From the NCBI RefSeq assembly GCF_016918855.1, contig NZ_JADKYB010000003.1, positions 1 to 64,000 on the forward strand: a stretch of 64,000 nucleotides of DNA, given 5' to 3'. The stretch comes from Actinacidiphila acididurans (lineage in GTDB: Bacteria; Actinomycetota; Actinomycetes; Streptomycetales; Streptomycetaceae). Position numbers and translations under genes: made by a program. Under the pieces are notes generated by a model. The model was not told where the DNA came from. It made no database searches and saw only the letters and a list, made by a program, of their open reading frames with translations. Shown here one piece after another: positions 8,985-17,605 of this stretch; within the stretch, counting starts at the first letter, position 1; each line of letters starts with the position of its first letter.

Positions 8985-10855
8985 CGCGTCGCCTCCGGGC
9001 GGTCGGCCGGGCCGTCGATACGGGGCACGGCGTCGAGCAGGGCGCGTGTGCGCGGATCGGCCGGGGCGGTGACGATGTCCTGCGCGTCGCCCTCCTCCAC
9101 GAGCCGCCCGTGCGCCATCACTGCGATGCGGTCGCCCATCAGCCGCGCCACCGCGAGGTCGTGCGTGACGAACACGACCGTCATCGCCAGTTCCCGCCGC
9201 ATCTCGCGGATCAGGTTCAGCACACTTGCCGCCAGCGACGCGTCCAGTGCGCTGGTCGGCTCGTCGCACAGCAACACGGTCGGCGGCACGACGACGGCGC
9301 GGGCCAGCGCGACGCGCTGGCGCTGGCCGCCGGACAGTTCACCCGGCCGTACCGACAGCACCGAGGACGGCAGGCCCATGGCGGCCAGCACGGTGTCGAC
9401 CCGCCCGGTGGCCGCGGCCGGGGGGACCTTCGCGATGCGCAGCCGTTCGCGCAGCAGGTCGCCGACGGTCAGCCACGGCGTGAGGGAGGATCCGGCGTCC
9501 TGGAAGACCATCTGCGCCGTACCGCGCAGCACGGCGGAGCCGCCGGTCGGTCTGGTCAGCCCGGCGATCACCCGCAGCAGCGTGGACTTGCCCGATCCGC
9601 TCTCGCCCACGACGGACAGTGCCTCGCCGGCGCGGACGTCCAGATCCACGCCCTGCAGCGCGTGCACCGTGTGCCGCGGCCCGAACCCGGACCGGGTGTG
9701 GAACTGACAGGTCAACCCGCGCACTTCGATGGCGACGCCCGGGGGGTCGGCGGCCCTTGCGCCGAGCGGCTCGGCGTGCGCGGCCAGCCCCCCGGCGGGT
9801 ACGACGGCGTCGTGCACGTCGCTCACGGCCCCGCTGTCGCGCCAGCAGGCCCGCTGCCCGCCGGTGTCCTCGACCTGCTCCAGCGGTGGCTGCTGCGTCG
9901 CGCAGCGGTCCACGGCCAGTGGGCAACGGGTGTGGTAGGCGCAGCCTCGCAGGCGTTCGGTGACCGGGACACTGTCGTCGGGCAGGGTGGGCAGTGCGAC
10001 TCCGCGCGGGGTGGACAGCGACAGGCGTGAGCCGAGCAGACCCGCGGTGTAGGGGTGGGTCGGGTGGCGCAGCAGGTGCGCCGACCGACCGATCTCGGCG
10101 ACGCGGCCCTGGTACAGCACGGCGATCCGGTCGGTGATCTGGGCGGCCACTGCCAGGTCGTGGGTGATGAACAGGACGCTGCATCCGAACTCGTCGCGCA
10201 GGTCGGCCAGCAGCGTCAGCAACTGCGCCTGCACGGTGACGTCCAGCGCAGTGGTCGGCTCGTCGGCCACGATCAGGCGCGGCCTGCCGGCCAGCGCGAT
10301 CGCCGCCATCACACGCTGGCGCAGGCCGCCGGACAGTTCGTGGGGGAACGACCGCATCCGCTTGGCGGGCTCGGGTACCCGGACGGCACCCAGCAGGGTG
10401 ATGGCCTCGCCCTTGTCGCCGGTGACCTCGGTGATCTGCCGGCCGACGCGGATCGTCGGATTCAGCGACGTCATCGGGTCCTGGAAAATCACGCCGAGCC
10501 GGGTGCGGCGCACGGCACGCAGTTGCGCGGCCGACCCGTGCAGCATGTCGGTGCCCGCAGTATGCACGGTGCCGGTGATCCTGGGCCGTGCGGAACGCGG
10601 CACCAGGCCGAGCATGGTCATCGCCAGGACGCTCTTGCCCGAACCGGACTCCCCGACGAGGCCGAGAATCTCGCCGGGCGCGATGTCCAGATCGATGCCG
10701 CGCAGCACCGGTGACCGCACGCCCTGGCGGCGCAGCGAGACGGTCAGTCCCCGCACCGACGCCACAGGGGCGGCGGCCGTGGCCAGGGCGTCGGTCGTGG
10801 GCCCGGTCGCCGTCGCCGGCGCGGTGTCGGGCGTCGGCATGTCATGGGCGGACAT
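8981..10855 (-). CDS. Fused double ATPase of a peptide-type ABC importer (DppD-DppF fusion)
   Basis: 624 aa with two complete nucleotide-binding domains in one chain. Each has Walker A GESGSGKS (first at 68-75), a signature (LSGGLRQRV / LSGGQRQRV), a Walker B (VADEPTTALD / LCDEPTSALD) and an H-loop (FITHDLAV / FVTHDLAV). The first half ends in the oligopeptide-type C-terminal region with four cysteines (RGCAYHTRCPLAVDRC ... RACW), which in some DppD proteins hold an Fe-S cluster. A proline/alanine linker joins the halves. The fusion guarantees a DppD/DppF-like heterodimer. It overlaps the upstream deacetylase gene by 14 bp. Confidence 0.93.
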   Translation of the reverse strand: MSAHDMPTPDTAPATATGPTTDALATAAAPVASVRGLTVSLRRQGVRSPVLRGIDLDIAPGEILGLVGESGSGKSVLAMTMLGLVPRSARPRITGTVHTAGTDMLHGSAAQLRAVRRTRLGVIFQDPMTSLNPTIRVGRQITEVTGDKGEAITLLGAVRVPEPAKRMRSFPHELSGGLRQRVMAAIALAGRPRLIVADEPTTALDVTVQAQLLTLLADLRDEFGCSVLFITHDLAVAAQITDRIAVLYQGRVAEIGRSAHLLRHPTHPYTAGLLGSRLSLSTPRGVALPTLPDDSVPVTERLRGCAYHTRCPLAVDRCATQQPPLEQVEDTGGQRACWRDSGAVSDVHDAVVPAGGLAAHAEPLGARAADPPGVAIEVRGLTCQFHTRSGFGPRHTVHALQGVDLDVRAGEALSVVGESGSGKSTLLRVIAGLTRPTGGSAVLRGTAQMVFQDAGSSLTPWLTVGDLLRERLRIAKVPPAAATGRVDTVLAAMGLPSSVLSVRPGELSGGQRQRVALARAVVVPPTVLLCDEPTSALDASLAASVLNLIREMRRELAMTVVFVTHDLAVARLMGDRIAVMAHGRLVEEGDAQDIVTAPADPRTRALLDAVPRIDGPADRPEATR

Positions 10856-11774
10856 GGCTGGCCTCCTGATCCTCGGTGGTGCCGCCGGCGGCGGGCGCGG
10901 CCGGTGCGGCAGGCACGGCCGACGCGAACGCGCGGTGGATGTGCCTCGGCTGGGTGAACCACACGCCGTCGGCGTGCGCGGCCAGGTGGCTCAGCGCCCT
11001 GCTGAGTTGCCGCAGCCGGAACGGCGCGCCGGAGATGTACGAGTGCACCACGATGCTCATCACCAGCGGCCGGTCCTCGGCTGCGGCCCGCAGTTCGTCG
11101 AACTCGTCCACGATCATGTCGGCGAACTCGGTGGCCGACGCCTGACGGCCGACGATGGTGCTGCTGTCGTTGAGCTCCAGTGCGTAGGGAATGGCGAGCA
11201 CCGGTCCGCCTGCCGAGGCCAGCCACACCGGCTGGTCGTCCGGGCGCAGATCGAGCAGGTACCGGTAGCCGGTCTCGGCGAGCAGGTCGACCGTTCGCGG
11301 CGTGTGCGCCAGCCACGGACTGGACCAGCCGCCGGGCGCCGTGCCCTCCTCGGCCCTGACCCGCGCCGCCACCGCCCGCAGGTACTCGCGTTCGGCGGCC
11401 TCGGTCATGTCGGCCAGCGAGTCGGAGTTGGTGATGCCGTGCCCGATGATCTCGGCGCCTGCGGCACGGGCCGCGTCGGTGACGGCGGGGGCGGTGTCGT
11501 AGACCATCGTGTTGAGCAGCACCGTCGGCGGCAGCCCCAGGCCGGTGAGCCGGTCCAGCAGCCGGAACACCCCGACCCGGTTGCCGTAGTCGCGCCAGGA
11601 CCGGTTGACCAGGTCCGGATGCGGCACCCCGGGCAGCAGGTCCTCGACGTGGCCGTCGCCGAAGCGGTACTCCTCGACGCCGACGGCGATGTAGACGGCC
11701 AGTCGGCGCCGGTTGGGCCAGCAGCCGCGCGGCCGCTGGCCGATCGACGCGTACGCGTAGCGGTCGCCGGTCAC
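10842..11774 (-). CDS. Polysaccharide-deacetylase-fold protein, PuuE allantoinase-like
   Basis: 310 aa from the GTG at 11774, overlapping the amidohydrolase stop (GTGA). It is a NodB-fold protein that most resembles the cofactor-poor PuuE branch: an N-terminal RPRGCWPNRRRLAVYIAVGV, an EIIGHGITNSDSL segment and a late SIVVHSYISGAPFR. PuuE enzymes open the cyclic ureide ring of allantoin; others in the fold deacetylate sugars. The protein has no signal peptide and sits among cytoplasmic enzymes, so an intracellular small-molecule role fits better than cell-wall deacetylation. The C-terminus is an alanine/proline-rich tail. The substrate is inferred only. Confidence 0.75.
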   Translation of the reverse strand: MTGDRYAYASIGQRPRGCWPNRRRLAVYIAVGVEEYRFGDGHVEDLLPGVPHPDLVNRSWRDYGNRVGVFRLLDRLTGLGLPPTVLLNTMVYDTAPAVTDAARAAGAEIIGHGITNSDSLADMTEAAEREYLRAVAARVRAEEGTAPGGWSSPWLAHTPRTVDLLAETGYRYLLDLRPDDQPVWLASAGGPVLAIPYALELNDSSTIVGRQASATEFADMIVDEFDELRAAAEDRPLVMSIVVHSYISGAPFRLRQLSRALSHLAAHADGVWFTQPRHIHRAFASAVPAAPAAPAAGGTTEDQEASHVRP

Positions 11775-13327
11775 GCGCTGCCCCCTGCCCACCGGTTCAT
11801 GCCCACGTCACGTTGAGCGGCACGGCGCACCATCTCCTGGTACGCCGGCCGGAACCGGTCGGCCGCGGTGTGCGCCGCGCGCAACGCCGGGCGCCGAGCG
11901 GCGAACAGTTCGCGGGCCTCGGCCAGGAGTGCGGTCTCGTCCACCGTGGTCACCCGGCCGCCCTCGGCCACGACCCGCCCGTCGACCATCGTCAGCGTCA
12001 CGCTGTCGCCGGACTCGCAGTACACAAGCTGTCCCCGGACGTCGTTGAGCGGCGTGAACGCCGTGGCGTGCAGGTCGATCAGCACCAGGTCCGCCAGCCG
12101 GCCCACGGCGACCGCCCCCAGCTCCTGGGCCTGGCCCATGGCCCGGGCGCCACCGGCCCACAGGCAGTCGAGCACCTCGGCTGCCGACGGCCACAGGTCG
12201 CTGTCCAGGCCGGTGACGTTGTGCACCAGTCCGGTCGCGCGCACGACGCTCCACATGTCGACGGCGTCGTTGCAGATGGCCTCGTCCACACCGAGACCGA
12301 TCGGGATGCCACGGCGGCGGATCTCCCGGAAGGGCATGATCCCGCTGCCCAGTCGCAGGTTGCTGACCGGGTTGTGTGCGACGGTCGCGCCGGCCTCGGC
12401 GATCAGATCCAGGTCGGCGCTGTCGACCCACACCGCGTGGATGACGTTGGTGCGTTCCCGCAGCAGGCCCAGGTCGGCGGTGTAGCGGACCAGGGACCGG
12501 CCCGCGAACCGCGGCTGCTCGCCCGCCAGGACACGCTGCACCTTGGTCTCCAGCATGTGCACGAACATCGGCACGTCGTGCCGCTCACCCAGATCGGCCA
12601 GCGCCGCGAAGTACTCGACGCCGACCCGCTGCGGCGCGGACACCGAGACAGCGCCGCGCAGTCGGCCGCCCGCCGCGCCGTGCCAGGTGGAGAACAGGTG
12701 GGCGTAGCGGTCCAGCAGGTCGGCCCGGTCCATCGGCGCCGGCCCGTGAATCACCTCGGCCAGTTCCGGACCGGCGATCTCGGCCAGGAACGGCAGCTTC
12801 TCCGCCTCCGGGATCTCCGGCTGGTCCAGGGCGACCGTCGCGCGGATGCCGGCGTCGGCGTAGGCGGACATGATCGCGTCGATCACGTCGGGTTCGGGGG
12901 TGGGCATGACGAACGCGTCGTCCTGCACCGAGGTGGTGCCGCCGCGCAGCATCTCCAGGGCCGCCAGCATCGTCCGCAGGTACGCCTCGCGCGGTGAGGG
13001 CCGCAGTGCCTCGTCGGCCGGCGACTCGTACAGCATGAACACCTCGAGCGGTCGGCTGGGCAGCATCCCCTTCAGGTGGTTGGCGGGTGAGTGGAAGTGC
13101 GCGTTGATCAGTCCTGGCGCCAGCATGTGGTGACCGTGCCCGGGGACGATCCGGGTGCCCTCGGGCGCGGTGCCGTCGAGGGCGGGGCCGACAGCGGCGA
13201 TCCGTTGCCCGGTGACCAGCACGTCGGTGGGGCCGATGACCGCGGCGGGCGCGGTGGCGTCGTACACCAGCACGTCGGTGAACAGCACGGACGGAGGGTT
13301 TTCAGCGGACAGTTCGGGGTGGGTCAT
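11771..13327 (-). CDS. TRZ/ATZ-type amidohydrolase (cytosine/guanine deaminase-like)
   Basis: 518 aa. The ATG at 13327 overlaps the upstream stop by four bases. Metal-dependent amidohydrolase fold: the metal-binding HxH in LINAHFHSPANHLKG, further histidines in MFVHMLETK and VIHAVWVD, HNPVSNLRLGSG, and the catalytic Asp in GLGVDEAICND. Family members deaminate or hydrolyse ring amines and amides (guanine, 8-oxoguanine, s-triazines, methylthioadenosine). It is longer than usual (~450 aa). Context with a hydantoin-type racemase and a PuuE-like protein suggests attack on a nitrogen heterocycle. Confidence 0.85.
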   Translation of the reverse strand: MTHPELSAENPPSVLFTDVLVYDATAPAAVIGPTDVLVTGQRIAAVGPALDGTAPEGTRIVPGHGHHMLAPGLINAHFHSPANHLKGMLPSRPLEVFMLYESPADEALRPSPREAYLRTMLAALEMLRGGTTSVQDDAFVMPTPEPDVIDAIMSAYADAGIRATVALDQPEIPEAEKLPFLAEIAGPELAEVIHGPAPMDRADLLDRYAHLFSTWHGAAGGRLRGAVSVSAPQRVGVEYFAALADLGERHDVPMFVHMLETKVQRVLAGEQPRFAGRSLVRYTADLGLLRERTNVIHAVWVDSADLDLIAEAGATVAHNPVSNLRLGSGIMPFREIRRRGIPIGLGVDEAICNDAVDMWSVVRATGLVHNVTGLDSDLWPSAAEVLDCLWAGGARAMGQAQELGAVAVGRLADLVLIDLHATAFTPLNDVRGQLVYCESGDSVTLTMVDGRVVAEGGRVTTVDETALLAEARELFAARRPALRAAHTAADRFRPAYQEMVRRAAQRDVGMNRWAGGSA

Positions 13328-14037
13328 GCGCTCGGCTCCCGGCGGTCGGGCGCGGCGTAGGTGCCTGCGCGCGAGGTGGTGACGCCCTGTGCCAGCAGGC
13401 CGTCGACCATGGCCACGGCTGCGGCGACGCCCTCGATGACGGGCACGCCCAACCGCTCCCGCAGCGGCCCGACGAGGTCGGCCAGCCCGGCGCAGCCCAG
13501 CACGAGCGCCTCGGCGGCGTCCTGGGCGATCGCCAGGCTCGCCTCGGCGGCGACGGCGTCGAGTTCGTGCAGTGCGCCCTCGGCGATGTCGGCAACCGGC
13601 ACGTCGATCGCCCGCACGGTGCACCGGTGGGACAGTCCCGTGTCGCGCAGCACGCGGTCGGACATCTCCCGTGTGCGGCGCGGCAGCGTGACGATCGTGA
13701 ACCGGGCGGCGACCAGCGCAGCCGTGAACAGGGCCGCCTCGGTCATGCCGACGACAGGGCCACGCGCCAGTTCTCTGGCGGCCTGCACGCCGGTGTCGCC
13801 GAAGCAGGCGATCACGTAGCCGTCCACACCGGACTGCTCACCGACGCGGACCTGTTCGAGCACGCCGACTGCGCCCCACACCTCGTCGACATGGCTTTCC
13901 ACCGAAGCGGTGCCTACGGTGGGGGTGCCCCCGACCAGCGTCGTACCCGGCGTCGCGGCTGTTCGTGCCGCGGCTACGACGGCGTCGGTCATGGTGCGGG
14001 TGGTGTTCGGGTTGACCACCATGATCGTGCGGCTCAT
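13324..14037 (-). CDS. Asp/Glu/hydantoin racemase family protein
   Basis: 237 aa, ATG at 14037 overlapping the kinase stop (ATGA). Two catalytic-type cysteines lie in the expected places: YVIACFGDTG in the N half and LVLGCAGLADL in the C half. It begins SRTIMVVNPNTT, typical of the hydantoin/allantoin racemase (HyuE/HpxA-like) branch. These enzymes interconvert stereoisomers of five-membered cyclic ureides by two-base cysteine chemistry. Next to a PuuE-like gene, an allantoin- or hydantoin-like substrate is a reasonable inference. Confidence 0.85.
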   Translation of the reverse strand: MSRTIMVVNPNTTRTMTDAVVAAARTAATPGTTLVGGTPTVGTASVESHVDEVWGAVGVLEQVRVGEQSGVDGYVIACFGDTGVQAARELARGPVVGMTEAALFTAALVAARFTIVTLPRRTREMSDRVLRDTGLSHRCTVRAIDVPVADIAEGALHELDAVAAEASLAIAQDAAEALVLGCAGLADLVGPLRERLGVPVIEGVAAAVAMVDGLLAQGVTTSRAGTYAAPDRREPSA

Positions 14038-14912
14038 GTCCGTACCCCCGCGGCGACCGCGTCCAGCAGCGGGGTGACACCGGGGCCGCGTACGGCGAGG
14101 GCCGCGATCCGGACGGCGGCACGAGCCGCGGCGACCGCGTCCCCGGTCGCCAGGTGCACGGCGGCGAACGCGCCGCAGAAAGTGTCCCCGGCACCGGTCG
14201 GGTCGACCGGCTCGGCGACCTCGGCGGGCACCTGGGTGACGACGCCTTCCTCGACCACGACACAGCCCCGCTCGGCCAGTTTCACCACAACCACCCGAGC
14301 GCCCATCGCGGCGAAGTGCCGTGCCGCGGCGACCGGGTCGTCCACGCCCGCCAGGTGGGTGGCCTCCGACTCGCTGGGCAGGAACACGTCGCAGCAGCCG
14401 ACGAGGTCGAGCAGTTCGGCCTCGTGGCCCGCGAGGTAGTCCTCCTGCAGGTCCAGGTAGACGTCCGCGGTGCTGTTGCGCCGCAGCCACGGGGTGAGCG
14501 TCAGCTGTGCGCGCAGGCTCATCGCCAGCACCAGCAGGCCACGCGAGGCCAGTACGGCGGGTGGCACATCGGCGGGATACACCGACATACGGTCGAAGTG
14601 GTCGTCGCCGAGCACCAGGCTCCACGACCGGCTGCCGTCGGCGGCGTAGCGGACCACGTTGCGCACGGTCGGCAGTTCGCGCCGTGGCTGGTCGAGGGAC
14701 AGGCCCGCCGTCTCCAGCCGGGAGGCGAGCGCGCCGGGCAGGTCGGTCCCGAGCGGCGCCAGCCAACCGGCCCGGCAGCCGGCCAGGCGTGCCGCGAGTG
14801 CCGCGAACACCGCGTCACCGCCGAGCGCCTGCGTGCGCGTTCCGTCCGGCTGCACCGACTCGTCGACGGTGAGGTTGCCGATGCAGACCAGTCCGGGCGT
14901 CGTCTCAGTCAC
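14034..14912 (-). CDS. PfkB-family sugar kinase
   Basis: 292 aa. The C-terminal PfkB signature DPTGAGDTFCGAF carries the catalytic Asp and anion hole. The N-terminus keeps the substrate-side GGDAVFAALAARLAG motif. The family phosphorylates ribose, fructose, nucleosides, pseudouridine or Amadori sugars (FrlD). It overlaps the upstream SIS gene by 8 bp. A PfkB kinase paired with a SIS protein is the arrangement used for fructosamine (Amadori) breakdown, where the kinase makes the 6-phosphate that the SIS enzyme splits. Confidence 0.88.
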   Translation of the reverse strand: MTETTPGLVCIGNLTVDESVQPDGTRTQALGGDAVFAALAARLAGCRAGWLAPLGTDLPGALASRLETAGLSLDQPRRELPTVRNVVRYAADGSRSWSLVLGDDHFDRMSVYPADVPPAVLASRGLLVLAMSLRAQLTLTPWLRRNSTADVYLDLQEDYLAGHEAELLDLVGCCDVFLPSESEATHLAGVDDPVAAARHFAAMGARVVVVKLAERGCVVVEEGVVTQVPAEVAEPVDPTGAGDTFCGAFAAVHLATGDAVAAARAAVRIAALAVRGPGVTPLLDAVAAGVRT

Positions 14913-16107
14913 GGCCGGTCCCGTCGGCGGGCTCGGCGGACCGGGCGGACTCGGGGGACTCGGCGGAGGCGAACTTCTGGGCGGCGAGGTGGTAGCCGAC
15001 CAACTGCGCGGGCAGGAAGTACATCAGCGGGCTGAGCGCCTCGGTGACCGCCGGCAGGTGCAGTACGTCGCGCGAGATGCCGTCGTAGGCGCTCTCGCCG
15101 TCGGTGGTCACGGCGTAGACGTGGCCGCCCAGGCGATGGGCCTCGTGGACGGTGTCCACCCCGCGTGCCGTTGCCCGGCCGGACGGCACGAGCAGCCACA
15201 GCGGCTCGCCCGCCTTCTGGGAGTTGTAGTGGTGGAACTCCTCCAGTTGCACGGCGACCGCGTGGTCGGGGGTGCACTCCTTGACCTTGGCGGCGCCCAC
15301 GACGGCCGACGCGTGGTTGGGGCCGGCCCCGGCGAACAGGAACATCCGGCCGGCCCGTTCGGCCGCCGCCTGCTCGGCGATCACCGCGTCGGCCCGCTCA
15401 AGTGTGTCGGCCATCAGTTCGGGCACGGTCTCCAGTTCGGCCAGCAGCGCGGCGGCCGTCGGCACCCCGCGGGCGACGCCGACCAGCCCGGCCAGCCGCA
15501 GCAGCAGCGCCAGCGGCGCGGTGGAGGACTGGGTCGGCCAACCCACCCGGGTTGCGTCCACCAGCAGGGTCGTGGTCGACTCGGCGGCCAGTGTCGAGTG
15601 CGGCTTGTTGGTCAGGGCCAGCGTCATCGCCCCGGCGGCCTGCGCGACGAGCAGGGCCTGCACGGTGCGGGTCGTCTCGCCCGAACTGGACAGTGCGACG
15701 ACCAGCGAGCGCGGCGTGACGTCGTGGGCGTAGTAGAAGGCCAGTTCCAGGCTCTGCATCGGTTCGCAGGGCACGCCGAGCATCGACTCGAGGGCCAGCC
15801 TGGCGGCGGTCATGACGGCCAGCGAGTCACCGGCCCCCACCAGCAGCACCCGGTCCGGGTCGTGCCTGCGGATCCGCGCGGCGGTCTCGGCCAGCGCGGC
15901 CTCGTTGGCGGCCCAATTGCGCCGCACGACATCGGGCTGCGCGAGCAGTTCCGGCCGTGTCGCCTCGGTCCGGAACCGGCGGTTCGGATCGAGCGGGTCA
16001 TCGCTGGGCAGTGCGCCGGCCGCGACGCGCTCGGCCGCGTCCAGCCGGGCGACGACGGCGCGAGCACGCTCGTCGCACACGGTCTGGCCTGTCACCTTGG
16101 GAGTCAT
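14905..16107 (-). CDS. Double SIS-domain protein, GlmS/FrlB-like
   Basis: 400 aa, first gene of the operon. Two SIS sugar-isomerase domains: the first has VGAGDSL and ALSSSGETT; the second has FAGAGPNHASAV and GAAKVKECTPDHAVAVQLEE. The KVKE glutamate and the histidines in EFHHYN correspond to the isomerase residues of GlmS and to the Glu/His pair of fructosamine-6-phosphate deglycases. There is no glutaminase domain. The role is probably isomerisation or deglycation of a phosphorylated amino-sugar or Amadori compound. No ribosome site precedes the ATG and a GTATAC palindrome lies 12 nt upstream, so the mRNA may be leaderless. Confidence 0.87.
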   Translation of the reverse strand: MTPKVTGQTVCDERARAVVARLDAAERVAAGALPSDDPLDPNRRFRTEATRPELLAQPDVVRRNWAANEAALAETAARIRRHDPDRVLLVGAGDSLAVMTAARLALESMLGVPCEPMQSLELAFYYAHDVTPRSLVVALSSSGETTRTVQALLVAQAAGAMTLALTNKPHSTLAAESTTTLLVDATRVGWPTQSSTAPLALLLRLAGLVGVARGVPTAAALLAELETVPELMADTLERADAVIAEQAAAERAGRMFLFAGAGPNHASAVVGAAKVKECTPDHAVAVQLEEFHHYNSQKAGEPLWLLVPSGRATARGVDTVHEAHRLGGHVYAVTTDGESAYDGISRDVLHLPAVTEALSPLMYFLPAQLVGYHLAAQKFASAESPESARSAEPADGTGRD

Positions 16108-16113
16108 AGCCGC

Positions 16114-16128
16114 GAACGGTATACAGCT
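16114..16128. promoter_or_regulatory. GTATAC palindrome, candidate FCD-GntR operator
   Basis: AACGGTATACAG contains the perfect palindrome GTATAC (16119-16124), the usual core of FCD-type GntR operators. A related AACGGTATTCAA occurs at 16189-16200. The first copy lies 12 nt upstream of the SIS start codon, where a bound repressor would block transcription. It also overlaps a TATACC hexamer that could serve as the -10 of a leaderless promoter. Confidence 0.5.
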
Positions 16129-16396
16129 TGCGTTTCATGCGTGTGACGACTCGTTGTTTTCCCATGACTTGCTGGACTCCCGCCGTAAACGGTATTCAAT
16201 TTGTCGCGGTGTGCTGCGCCACCGCCGCTCGCCGATGTCATGCGGCGGTGGGGCGGAGGCGGCACCGGAGCAGGGGGAACACCGCGGCCGCACCCAAGCG
16301 CTCACATCCGTGCGCGCCGCCCCCCCACCACCAGACGCAGAAATGTCGTGCACCGCTCTTGTGACGCGGTGAGGCGGCCCGCTAGCCTCACCGATC

Positions 16397-16440
16397 ACTT
16401 CGTCGAAACGAATCGACGAAACGAATCGACAACTCGTTGC
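16397..16440. promoter_or_regulatory. 13-bp direct repeats, candidate LacI operator
   Basis: CGAAACGAATCGA occurs twice in direct succession (16404-16416, 16417-16429), preceded by the short palindrome TTCGTCGAA (16399-16407). It ends about 40 bp before the LacI-family start, a normal position for autoregulation. Confidence 0.45.
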
Positions 16441-16467
16441 GATCGAAAAGAGAGCAGGCGGGGCGCG

Positions 16468-17523
16468 ATGGTGACGATGAAGGACGTGGCGTCCCGGGCG
16501 GGCGTGGCGCAGAGCACCGTGTCGTACGTGCTCACCGGCTCCCGCCGGATCTCGGAGCGCACCCGGCTCGCGGTCGAGGAGGCCATCGCCGAGCTCGGCT
16601 ACCACCCGAGTGTGAGCGCTCGCACGCTGCGCAGCGCCCGCACCCAGGTGCTGGCCCTCGCCCTCCCGCGCGGCGGCGACGGCTACCGCCCGACCGACGG
16701 CCGTTTCGCCATCGAGGTCTGCGACGCCGCCCGGGCCCACGGCTACGACGTGCTGATGCTGACCGAACGGGAGGGCGTGCCGGGACTGCGCCGGATGGCC
16801 GGCGGCGGTCAGGCCGACGGTGCGATCCTGATGGCGGTCGCCGTGGACGACCCGCGGGTCGCCGTACTGCGCGAGCTCGGCCTGCCCTTCGCCCTGCTGG
16901 GCACCGAACGCGCCCCCGGCGGGCGCGGCGCGGACGGCGCCGAGGACTTCTCCGGTGCCGCGCCCTTCGCCGACCTGGACTGGGCCGCGGCCGTCGAACT
17001 GGCGCTCACCGCCGCGGCCGGGGCCGGGCACACCGGGCTCGCCTACCTGCCCTGCGCCGCCGAGGAGGTCGCCGGCCGCAAGGGCTATGCCGTCCGGGGC
17101 CTGGCCGGAGCCGGCGCCGCCGCCGAACGGCTGGCCGGGAGCACCCGGGTCCGCCTCCTGGAACCCCCGGCTCCCGACGCGCTGTACGAGGAACTGCTCG
17201 CGCTGCTGGGCGATCCGCGGCGGCCGACCGCCCTCGCCGTACAGCACGTCGTCGGTGTGCCGACCGTGCTGGCCGCCGCAGAGGCGTGCGGGCTGCGCGT
17301 CCCCGAGGACCTGTGCGTCCTGCCGATCGGCATGCTGCCGGGCGACACGGCCGGGCGCCCGCTGCCCCGTATCGAACTGCCCGTCACCGAGATGACCACC
17401 GCTGTCACCGAGCTTGTCGTCGCCGCCATCGCGGCGCATGGCGCGGGAGAGGACCCGGGCGCCGTCGGCCACCGGCTGATCCGCCCGGCACTCCTCGACG
17501 CCCAACTGCTGCACGCCGGATGA
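16468..17523 (+). CDS. LacI-family repressor of the xyloglucan operon
   Basis: 351 aa from the ATG at 16468 (MVTMKDVASRAGV; a second ATG three codons on is possible). The helix-turn-helix is TMKDVASRAGVAQSTVSYVL and the hinge helix SVSARTLRSA, followed by a periplasmic-binding-protein-like ligand domain. That domain is shortened and diverged: several sugar-contact motifs of the family are hard to find. It is the first gene of a same-strand run with an ABC sugar importer and an alpha-xylosidase, so it most likely senses a xyloglucan-derived sugar. Confidence 0.87.
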   Translation: MVTMKDVASRAGVAQSTVSYVLTGSRRISERTRLAVEEAIAELGYHPSVSARTLRSARTQVLALALPRGGDGYRPTDGRFAIEVCDAARAHGYDVLMLTEREGVPGLRRMAGGGQADGAILMAVAVDDPRVAVLRELGLPFALLGTERAPGGRGADGAEDFSGAAPFADLDWAAAVELALTAAAGAGHTGLAYLPCAAEEVAGRKGYAVRGLAGAGAAAERLAGSTRVRLLEPPAPDALYEELLALLGDPRRPTALAVQHVVGVPTVLAAAEACGLRVPEDLCVLPIGMLPGDTAGRPLPRIELPVTEMTTAVTELVVAAIAAHGAGEDPGAVGHRLIRPALLDAQLLHAG

Positions 17524-17605
17524 CGCGGACGGACCCCGCGTCCACCGCCACCGACCCGGCACCCCGCGCCCCGTTCAGAGCCGCAACCGATCGGAGCCCC
17601 CACCC

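Larger units (their letters stand above)
16108..16467. other. Divergent control region of two catabolic operons
   Basis: 360 bp separating the nine-gene operon (left) and the LacI/xyloglucan operon (right). It holds the GTATAC site, a second AACGGTATTCAA half-match and the 13-bp direct repeats before the LacI gene, listed separately. No further gene is seen. Confidence 0.6.
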
